A DNA stretch of 64,000 bases from Hyposmocoma kahamanoa (lineage: Eukaryota; Arthropoda; Insecta; Lepidoptera; Cosmopterigidae), in contig NW_020653409.1 in assembly GCF_003589595.1 (NCBI RefSeq), positions 1,237,049-1,301,048 of the forward strand. Reading direction: 5' to 3'. The position numbers and the translations under genes are program-made. The notes below the pieces were generated by a model. The model saw only the letters and a program-made list of their open reading frames with translations, had not been told where the DNA came from and made no database searches. Positions 33,901-45,900 of this stretch are shown one piece after another (within the stretch, counting starts at the first letter, position 1; each line of letters opens with the position of its first letter).

Positions 33901-36900
33901 AGCAAAACATCTAATTACAAAACAAACGGAATCAAATTTCATCGGTAATTAAATATTAAATACGTAATTTTGCAATTTTCGTCCATTAAAGCAAAGCTCA
34001 AGTTAACTGGTCGATTTGAAGTGAAACAATTGACGACACCCGTCAATTGTTTCGAACTCGGGTTAGCCAATAGGAGCGCAGTTGTCACAGTAATGATATG
34101 GCAGAATAGTTTTCAAACAAATTAAATGACATTTCGTCTCTATTCCTGGTTATATACTCGATGATCTCGAAGATTAATCAAACTTAAAACACAAGAGCTT
34201 CGCACTCTAACTTACACCTTTTCAATTTAGGTATCATAGACAGCCCTCTATGCAAAGCGTGTATGGAGAGGGAGAAAATGGCTACGCACATCATACAACA
34301 GTGCTCCGGCGTGACCTACTACAGGGTGAAGTACCTTCAGGTTCCGAGGTCGCTCCCCGATCTCGTCAGCAAACCGAAGAGATTGCTAAGCTTCCTGGAG
34401 TAGCTTGAGTGGCACGAGTAAGACTCTGCACCCACCACACGCAAATTAGGCGATTACAATACAAATTATCAAGATACATTTCATACATCAAATTCAATTA
34501 TAAATTAAATTACATTATAAATTGGGCCTCTGGTACCCATGTGTTTTAGTGCTTCCACATATCGCAGGCAGAGTATCCCCAAATCAATCGCACAAGGCTG
34601 TTGGAACTGTCACGCTGTTTGAAATGTTGCGTATTTATGCTGTCAATATGTGCTCTTCGAACATGCCTGAAGCGCTACAAAAACGTGGTCGTCCCAACAA
34701 CATCCTAAGTCCATTATTATATTGAACACGCAGAGCATTAGTCGTCTTACTAGTAGAGCTTGTTTACAGACTGCATGCCTAAAAGTCTAAGAAGCTACGT
34801 TGACGGCTTATCACTTATCATTATATCTTATAACTACGTTTCGTCCGTGCTCAGTTACGGTCTTATACCGAGGGGCAACTCGGTAGTGTTAGAAAGTGCG
34901 TTTAAGGTTGTTGTATGGTTTGACCCATTTACCAGTTACCAAAAATCTATTGTGCGATAAACGTTTAAAAGATCACAAAAAACTTTCAAATATTTCTTAA
35001 AACCGGATTAATTTCCACAATTTCTTTTTCTTTTTGAATTTTGAATTTTAAACTCGCTAAGCAAGATGTGTGCAGGCTGCGGAGGCTACATTACTATCTA
35101 CAGGATATGCTTAAGCAGTGCGAGCAGTGCGTGACAACCCCTTCCAGCTTTATCACCCCATCACAGCGCGCAAACCAGCGGGTCTACGTATGACAACGAA
35201 CGGCCGATGTCCTGCGCGTTGCCGTAATATACCCAAACATAATTGTAATAATACTTACTCAATTGTGTAAACTTTTGGATCAGCGGGTTTAATATTTAAC
35301 TGAAATTATAAATAAATCAAACCTTGATTTATGTAATGGTTACAACTAATTACAGGTTTCTTACTTTGGTATGATTTCTGGTTTAATTTCTTAACGTTTA
35401 GGGTTGACTGGCCTGCGGCAGATGACAGCTTTAAGAACGGACGTATCTAAATACCCTCTTTAGCTGTCGATCAATACCTTCATCTCGATTACCTGTGGCG
35501 TCACCATTGTCACTCACTTTTTAACCGACTCCGAAAAGAAAGTAGGAGGTTCTCAATTCGACTGTATGTTTTTTTTAATGTATATTACGCGATAACTTCG
35601 GTATTTGTGAACCGATTTTCATGATTTTTTTTGTTGGAAAGAGGGTACCTCCATAGTGGTCCCATTTAATTTTGAAGAAAATCATCCACCTCTAAGGGTG
35701 GCTGTTTACGCATGAAGGCTCATTTTTATAAATAACGCCTAAATGTTATTATAAGGAGAAATTAATTTAATGGTTGATTTTGCTATTCTCAAATTCAAGG
35801 CGTTTTTCTCTCTCAATATTCTTTGAGTAGTGAGAACCGATTTTTATTATCTCCTATGTCAAGTCCCGTATAGTGGCGAACTAGGGTATGAATCCGGGTA
35901 TGTCCACTTTTCGGTAACCGATTTCAATAAAATTTGGTAATTATATGTAATGCCACGTACTTCTGAGGTCGGTTTTTTTAGTACTCTGTACTGAGATTAT
36001 CAAATATTCACTTCACGAATAAAACAATCATACCGTGGTAAAAAACCTGTAATTACTGATAACAATTTAATGAATAATTATATTATTATTTACTTTAATT
36101 GCGACTTGATTAATTTGAGTTTAAAATCATACCTTTGTGATTGATTTGGATTTAAGACCAGCGCTGTTAGGTTTTTTCGCTTTGCCCTTTGGGCTGGAGA
36201 GTATCTATTAATAAAACAGGTTACTTTTATTATTACCTGAGCTTGTCTAACGACAAATCTAAAACTTTACTGAAATAGAAGTTATGTTTTTGTGATCTCC
36301 CAAAAAATTGAGGCCGAAAATTTGGAACGATTCTGCGTTTAAGGTTTGCGCGTACATTGCGCGCAAACGTGCGTCTTGTGTTAGAATACATTCCACACAA
36401 GATGTACGTGCAAACTTTGAACGCCCCACTAAACGTTATTGAATGACTTTGTGGCCTAAATATTATATCTTACCGCAGATCCGTGCAAATTGTTCTGCGA
36501 ATAAGACTTCTTGCTTAATAGCTGTAAACTGCTATGATTATTATCGTGTGGCTTCAGCCGAATGTAAGGCCAGAAAATGTCACCTTTGCCTTTACATCTC
36601 GCGAGCTCTTCCATAACCCCTCCCTTTGTCTTTGATCGCAATACTGCTTCGATTTCCAGCTGATAGAAACCAAAATTTATCTTTAATGAAATACAACACC
36701 AATCTTCTGTAGATGTGGCATCTCAAAAGACGTTGCATATTGCAGGACATGTCACAGACGCATACTTCACGGAACGGACGGAGAGTGGGTTAGTCTGTAG
36801 TCGACCGTGCGTATGGTGGATGCGTGGACAAGAGAAATACCAATAACCTATTACTTGTAGATATTAGACATGTCACAAGCCTTACCCGTAACGTCTTGTG

Positions 36901-39900
36901 TCTTCTCACCTCTTAAATCACGCGTCAACTCGTTAACGAGTGACGCTTGAGGAGACTGGTCTGCCTCGGGATATTTATTTAGTATGACAAAGTATATTAG
37001 ATCATCATCATGATCATCAACCTATTTACGTTCCACTGCTTGGCACAGATCTCCTCTCAGGTGAGGCGAGGCGAAGCGTGGCGACGGCTTGGGCCATAGT
37101 CAGCCACACTGGCCCAATGCGGGTTGGGGATTTCATAGGTTTTCCGAGGGTTGTGATATGAACTTTCTTCGATGTGCAGGTTTCATCACTATGTTTTCCT
37201 TCAGCGAAAAGCTCATAGTAAATTTCAAATTAAATTCCGCACATAAATTCCAAGAAAACTCAGAGGTGCGATCCTCAATTCAAACCCACGGCCTTTGCTT
37301 GAGAGGCGGTAGGTCAGACCATTGGGCTAACGTGTCTCGGTATAGTTATTAGTGAAGTCGGGCGTACAATCTGTTTCCAGACTTATGATATCTATAAGGA
37401 CTTCCACCTTCCCTCAAAAAAATATCTTGTGTCATTTTATACCAGTTATTTTATATAAAATATCGCAAGTAAACTTACGTTTTCGACAAATTACTCACAT
37501 CAGTTTTAGTAGCAGATGCTCGGAAACTGACCGCTTCAACCTTACTGACCGCGATCTGAATTCCTCCTAAAATATTCCTTCTATTTGGTATATAAAACTC
37601 GTCTATATGCAATTTGCTGGCACCAGGCAAAGGTAGTGTAGTACAGAGGTCAGGGTCGTTGTCACAGGTATGGAATACGTGATCTATGGAAGCCATTACT
37701 GTGAGTTGCCATTGAACTTCATGGAAAACTCCTGTTGGTTTGTTTACGGAGCCATAACCCATTACTGTATAACTGTAAGAAAGTTACAAAAAAAGACTGT
37801 TAATAGCAATGGACTGGAAAACTTGGTCAATGCCTTATGGATTTGGTATCGCTATTAGGTTAATCCTAGACATGCATCCCAGAAGGGTTGTAATTTTCCC
37901 GCCTGCAGACTTATCCCTGAACGCTATAACTCGAGCCTTTTCAAGGCGACAATAAATTGCCATTATTTAGGTATGCATGCTCCATCGTCTACCTTATTAT
38001 TATTATTATTTGTAATAAGAAAAACATTAAACAACTGAACGTGAAGATCAATCATAATTATGCGAAGGTATTCGTCTGAAGAGATTACCGTAGCACTTGT
38101 AGTAACGCATAAGTACGGGGTAGCAAAACAATAAACCACATCTGTCTCTACCATCGACAAGGGACTGTGGCGCGCCGGTACATGAGTATAAAATCGAAAA
38201 AGAGACCAAGACAAGAGACAAAGACAAAGCTTCTAAAGAACGTGTAAAGTATTGTCTTCAATTATAATTTGGAGTGGAGACGTGCTTTGCTCGGAATGGA
38301 AAAATAGCATGAAAAGATTTCTAGGATTGCCTGATAATAAATAATTTGTGAACAAAATATATTTTTCCAATTTTTAAATACGATCTGCATTAAATTCTCT
38401 TTTCGTTTTTTAAAGTCATATCAAAAGTAGCAAGGCCGGTGACAGAGATTCTGCGGCGGTCGAAGCCCGAAGCGTCCACAGGCCATATGGAGACTCTATT
38501 ACGAGTACAAGCTCTCACAATTTGTAAAAAGCACACCCCGTAATGTAAACCTTCTCAATGAATATTCTTCTGCAGATCTTCAGTTCCAGAATAAGTCATT
38601 CAATATTTCGGAAAGCCATTAAATAGTCACTTAGATAGCAAAGTCAAGCTGGCGTCCAAAAAGCTTGGTGTGCTCAACAGGGCTAAGCGGTATTTCACTT
38701 CGGAGCAGAGACCGCTACTTTATAAGTCACAAGTCCGTCCCCACATGGAATACTGCTGCCACCTTTAAGCGGGAGCTCCTGGATGCCAGCTTTGACGCGG
38801 GCCTTTGACGCGGCTCAAAGACGTGCTATGAGAACTGTTGACGATTCTGTGCTTGCAGACGATATTGAACCACTGTCTTGGAGGAGAGACTTTGCCTCCC
38901 TATGCCTGTTCTATCGCTTGTACAATGGCCAATGTTCTGAAGAAGTGTTTGACGTGATGCCAACGGCAACATTTTATCATTGCACCGCTCGCCACCGGCA
39001 GATTTCCATCCATTACAGTCTGGAGGGAGAGTCCCCACATAACCCCTTGTCTCCCTGGGCTCAGGGGTGTCTATAAAGATTGCCCTCGTAAAAAAAAGAG
39101 TCCTTCAAAAGGGGTTTGACAAGGGTTCTAAAGGGTCGGCAACGCGCTCGTGATGCCCCTGGTGTTGCAGGCGTTCATAGGCGACGGTAACCGCTTCAAA
39201 AAAACTTAACCATGCGCCGCAACGCGAGACCGACTCCTTTCGTTATGGCTACTCGTATCGTCGGGGGGCTCATTTAATTATGTACCTATAACTATAACAG
39301 AACATGTTTTTTTACCAATTTCTTTAGTTATTCCGCAATCATTTCTTATGCGTCTGCGTTATGGTAGGTACATTTTAAATGTAACCAAGTTCATTTGGTG
39401 AAACTACAGGCATATGGGACTTGTTAGGGTGACAGGCGCAGTAGCACTGCCTTCTGATCTTTTTGTTTTGATTGAAGTTTCGAATGGCAAAGCAACTGCT
39501 ATGGAAAGGTGTACCGGTTACCACGTCCCGTCATTAGGTATCATAAAAAGAAAAACAAATGTGTACCTATTATAGCGCGGTTGTATGAAACTTTGCCTCT
39601 ATTCTGTTTCTTTAACCAGGTGGCACCGGTCTACCTACCTAGCTACCTGTTCTCAGTTAGTGACAAGATTAGTATTTCACGACACTTAGGGTGGACCTTT
39701 GGGAGGGTGGGATGCCAATCTCATTGGACGAGTACCTTTATATAGTTTGTTTACGTAATTATTTGTTTTTGGTTAACATTTTATGTATCTTCCTCGATGA
39801 CTCCCACCTGCGCTCCTGCGTTATGCACACAGTTATCACAGTTTAGAACGATCTATTTAAATATTTTAATTTTTGTACGAAAGTAAAATTTTATGAATTG

Positions 39901-42900
39901 TTAAAAGTCAGGGAACAAAAGTTGTTGTTTATGATGTTAGTAATACAATCCCGCTAGGTTACTAGTATGTTACAAATAATCCTAAACATCGGCTCTGTGC
40001 ATGTAGTCTGTCTAGTAGCAACCTTGCATGCTTTAAAAAAAACTTCATCTAATATTAAAAACTAGCAAAAGATATTGACGTTTACATAAGTCCCCAGTCC
40101 TAAACTAATATAATATACCCATAGACATTTCAACTGTAATAAAACTAGCAAAGACAAACAGTTCTGACCCAAATAAAGGGACCAGAGGATCAGGATCAAA
40201 ATACTATAACTTGCCAACGTATTAACATTGAATAATTGAACTGGAAAATAACTCTAATGGACTGTATCGGCATTCATATCTGCATATTGGAATAGGAAGA
40301 GTACATTTACCACAAATTTAAGTACCTATGTAATAAACAAAGTAGGTAATAGACCTAAAGTTTCGGAATTATAGAATTGTATTTTGTTGTATATTTTTGA
40401 TATGTTACTTGCCAGTAACAACGGTACAAATAAGTAAGTTATCGAAACGGCTCACATCTGCAATGAACGCGATTAAAAAAATACGAAAGTTTCAGCTGTC
40501 GAAATCGCTAGTTTGTTTTACTTCAGCTAGGGCTTATCAGGGTATTTAGGGTTATAGGCATACATACACCTAATAGCGCTAGGGTTCTTCTTGCTCTACC
40601 ATATTAAGTTAATTTCTGTACAGTTTGTCGACAACCACAGACATACAGAGATGCACTAGTCGGCAGATTGTACATTTGGTCAATCAACAACAAAACATCA
40701 ACTTACCCATATGCATTTGGTTCAAATTCAAAAGTTACATGAGCATTGTAAGCTTGAGGCAATTGTTCTCCGTTATCATTATCGTAAACTATGACAAGAC
40801 TATGTTCTAATGAACTCAAGACATCGAAATGTACTTTAACATATGCGTGACAGTAAAAGACGCCTTGGAAATATGGAACCCATATGCATTTTGCCGTCAT
40901 AAGGGCAACGCCTGTGTATTGATGTATGCCATAGGAACCGCTCAAGGCTGATGATGTAGAATAGGCATATCTGGCTCCAGGATACATGCCGAAGAATTCG
41001 TTCATCAATGCTGAGAGGGCTTCTAAATTGCCGAAGGCATGATCGTTTAGCTGAAATAAAGTCACATTATTATTATTATTATTATTATTTTCTTAATGGT
41101 GGCCACTAGGCTTGGACCAGTGTCAGTTTTAATGAACGTTGTCAGGTAATATTGATCAAAAATGCCAACGTTTAGTTAGCAGCAAGGTGTTTATTTTTAA
41201 ATGAATCTCTTCGATGGAATGCTGTTGTGGTGATAATACCTGAAGTTAAAAAGCAATCATGGACAAACAACTAACTAAAGCATTATATTATTAGAGCATA
41301 GAAAAACACACAAACTGTTAATAAAGAGGCCATAAACATAAAGAAGAAGGGATTTAAGGTTAATATGACGAGGAATGAATAAAGAAAAGGAGGTCATACT
41401 AGGAGTAAGTCAATTTAGAATAAAGTCGGTTACCGCTGTAACGGTGTATTGTTTACATGAATATATAAATCCTTTATAGAACAGTGAGATAATTCACCTG
41501 TCCTTCAGAGATCAAAGCTCGTCCGAGGAATAAAAGAAAACAGATTTATTTTGTAACATATTATGAGTTATATAAATCTATTTAATCAGCCATTCAAAGG
41601 AAAACACCTCATAGCAACATTTGAGGAAATTGGCAATTTCAATTTTTACATGAAATTTATTATATGTTATTTTTTTTATAAATAAAGGCTTGTGTCCATC
41701 ACGTACCACCTTATATACGTCTGACGTTACCGCTACAGGTGTAGTCAAACATTTTCGAGCCCATCTGCCTCTCCAGGAGGCTTGTAGAAGCGTAGCAGCT
41801 TCATATTTTCTTATCAATTTCGCCCTTTCCTCTTTTAATACACCACATGGTATCTCTTCCGCTGCCAGCTCGCAGACATTGGATGTCGGATTTAATAGTT
41901 CAGACAATATGGCGTCGTCAACAGGTGACAATTTCTCTTCAGCTGTTACTGTATGTTCTGTATGCTCGGATCTTTCCTGTGAAAAATAAGACAGATGAAG
42001 CAAGTAAACCGTACTACATACTTTTGAGGGTCGATAATTTTAGTTAAAGAGAACAGCCATATTTATACATGTTATTAAAGAAAGTTTAAATCAAACCATT
42101 ACAAATCTGAGTAAAGTAAGTAAGTAAGTAAGTTCTTATAAATACTGAGTGATTTGTTCCCTTTTCAATGGTGTTTTATTTTTACATTGTTTAATAAACA
42201 GAAACAAAATGTATAATCAATTACGTCTAGATCATGTTGTGATGAATGCTGTTCTTCCTCCCCTAGTTGCTCAGATACAGGTATAATACAGTCACAAGGA
42301 TCTTTAGAGATAATTTCTCGCAAATCCCTTGAAGGTTTCGGTTTTGGGGGAAATCCGAAGTCTGGATCTTTGAATAACTTTCTCAGAAAATTACAGACGA
42401 GATCGAACTCTAAAGGCTGAAGTCTCCTTAGTAGGTGAGATTGTAGGGCTTGTCTGAACATCCAATGGAGAAGTGCTTTGTTGTAGCCTACTACTTCTTT
42501 GTCCCAATACAGGTCAGGTTGGTAAGATCTACACAGAACAAATAAAAATTCTCAACATGATTGGACTTAAAAATACTGCGTTTTCCAATCCATGAACAAA
42601 AAAGGTGAACTTACTGGTAAAAATCCTTATCAGCTAGGAGCATGTTTACAGGTTTGTCGGATCGCATCCAAATATTAAAAGATACGCCCAAGTTGTTCAA
42701 GAACCTGGACACCCAAGGGCATTCTTTAGCTGCAGACATCTGAATTACGTCACGTGTGCCCAAGAGTATTACTGAACTACTGAGCATAGCTACATGCCAA
42801 TTAGTACGAGAATGAACCCAGAGCCTGAAAGAAGCATGATGAACTCAGTGGATACCTACTTGTAACGGTTACATAAAACTATCCCAAAAAGGAAAAATAT

Positions 42901-45900
42901 ATGTACCTGCAAAAGTGTCTTCCAGGCTTGAAGCAGACTTCGACTGCATCGTAACCTCTCGTTTGTATATATGCTTTTGCCAAAGGGATTTCTGTATTCC
43001 GTAACCACTCAAAAACTTCTAGCAACACATGTGCTTTTTCAATGAAGTCTTCAATCGGTACCCCACAGTTTAAGAGTATACGTGGATGAAGAACTGATAA
43101 TGATATTTTCAAGTAGTTATCGTCAGGACCATCGATGGAGAAGTACAGAGGAGACGCTTTGGGAGCTTGTATATCTAAATTTTTATTTGGCACCTTATGC
43201 AATCTTTGTGGAGGGCTACTGGCTGCTGAGGTGTATTCGAATTGACTAGGATAGTATAGAATATTGATATATCTTGACAATTCTTGTAGCTGGAAAATAA
43301 TCATGTACGGACAACGGCACATCAGACTACACATATTTGTTCGAAGATCGCCTCTATTGCAACGGAACAAGATACGTCAATGTGTAGCTTGATGTGCTGG
43401 CGTGTGCACATTTCACTATCCTACGTATGGGTGTAGGTAGTACGTAGTAGCAAAATAACCTGAGTGCATTGAGTTTTCTAAACTTACAACAATAACATTT
43501 ATTTTATTTTTATTTTTTATTTATGGCACAATGTTCAGACATCAGATACAGAAAGTGAGGAAAATAAAAACACTTAAAAATAATACAACTGCCCAATTAT
43601 TACTGTGCTCAACATTCATTTTAAAACATTTAGATATACTTAAACAGACACTAAATCAATCATAAAAAAAAATCGAGAGAAATAAAAAATAGAGAGAATG
43701 AGAATATGCTATTCACTTTACATTAATGCTAGCAGTGACCTCTTAAATGCTGGGACACTGCAGTTAAACATATCACAATTAGTACATATTTCATTATAAT
43801 ACCCACAGTCCCACACATCCTATATAGAGGATTATTTTGTGATACATTGTTTTTTGAAATGGGTATACTGAATAGTCGTTGATTACGCACAGACCGAGTC
43901 GGCACCCTGAACAGTAGCATCCTTAGCAAGCCATCGTCAGAAAAACCATTGGCAATTTTGTGTGTATTAAGAATCAACTCTACCATAATCAACGAAAGAT
44001 GCACTTTTCAATTGTTTTAGAGGAATTTGTGGAATGTAAAAAATAATATCGTAGCTGCATAATTTTGAGCTTTATTGGTATAACACAGTCAATTGAGCAC
44101 TGTATCAAGGATTACTTGAAAATCCACCGTAATGATGTAATTGTGGTAACAGTTCCACGTACTTTGCGATGGCGGATTTCGTCCGTTACCTACCGAATAA
44201 AGTGTAAAACATTATTACCGGCAAAAATTGCACCCATTCCCTCGCCTCCTCTTTTTGTAGTATCGACGTTTGCATTGTATGTTGTGATACATTTTGTTTG
44301 ACATCCTTTGGTCCCTTTTTCTACAAAAGATAAAAACTTATTTTAAAAAATTTATTCCACAACTCATCATACTTTTGAAAATCCAGTCACACTCATTTTA
44401 ACCGACTTCAGAAAAAGGTTTTTTGTATGCGTGTTACGCGATAACCCATCGGCATCTATGAACAGATTTTGATGATTCTTTTTTTGTTGGAAAGAAGGTA
44501 CCTTAGTAGTGGTCCCATTTAAATTTGAAGAAACCATTCCACCTCTCAGGGTGGCAAATTTGTGAATGACTGTTGAGTCGGTATTTTAGTACTTTATACT
44601 GAGATTAAAAACAAATTTTTGTATGACCCACATTTATTTATAAGAAAGAAAGAAAGAAAGAAGTTTATTCACTGAATTGAAACACTACACACACTTATAT
44701 CCAAAATTACAACTACAAAGAAAGCAACAAGTGACTTATTAATTTAATTTAGTAAGTGTGCGTAGTGGCTCAAGCGAGGGAAAGGATACGACTCAGCAAC
44801 ATGTCTATCTCGGTCGAAACAGACGCTGATTTTCAGTCGTTCCTGAATTTATGGCCTACACTTGTTTCTCTTGTGAAAGTTCTCGTATAGTGAAAAGGCG
44901 GCTTAAAATATTTACACTCCATCATAATTTATCAACCTTTTGTCGTAATTAGTTTTAATTATGGGCATGATTAAATGATGCTCTGCGGTCGCACTAGGCG
45001 CACGTTTTGTTCGTCCCTTTCTTAGTATCATAAAAAAAAAATTACGAATAAAAATGCATGTAGTGTAATTGTTAAATGTATGTACATATGACATTTTATT
45101 CTACAACACAAACAAATTACAAATATTTAACAAGGAAATAGAACGTTATTGTACAAAGGCGAGCTTATCCCATAAAGGGATTTCTTCCAGCTAACCATTG
45201 GTCATGATTTTTGTTTTTTTTTTTGTAAATCATATCAGTTGATGTTGAGTAGGGATAATGAATTAATGACATAGAAATTTCAGGATTTTATTTTACTTTT
45301 TTTTTTCCTCTATTTTACTCATTGACTTACAAATAAATGGACGACGGGTCTAATACAAAAACCACGAAAAAAATGTCCCAAGTCAACCTATTTAAACGTA
45401 GTGACATGTCAAGGAATATGGAAAAGCTAAAACGTTGAATTTAAATTGTAATGTCATCGGAGTACTGTCTAATTTTGCTTGCTTCGCTGTCAGTTGAACA
45501 AACGAAGACTAGACCGTGAATGACCTCTGTATACGATTTTAACGGCCTTTAAGTTCGGACACTTTTTAGCGCAGACCCGACGTCCATATAATTGTAAGTC
45601 AATCATTTTACTCTCAAGTTATTGTCATAATGTAGCTTGGACTGGAATATTGTTAATTCGATATTAAGGTTTTTTTTATGTTTACATCAATTTGTCTTAA
45701 AGAGAATACAGTATCTTTGAATTTAAGTATTGAATTATTCTTTTACGTTATTCTTTCAAATGGAAAATACGTTTGATCTATAGAAATGTACTCCAACGAG
45801 GGTTCATTACACATTTCGGTGTTTGATGTTTAGACAATATGGCGGATGAATAGATTATACATGAAAAAGGAATAAAATATTATTCATAAGGTTACGTAAT

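Noticed and set aside
37477..37499. Downstream donor AAAAC|GTAAGT for exon 14
   Set aside because: Using it puts exon 15 in a frame with a stop. GAT|GTGAGT at 37499 keeps the conserved frame.
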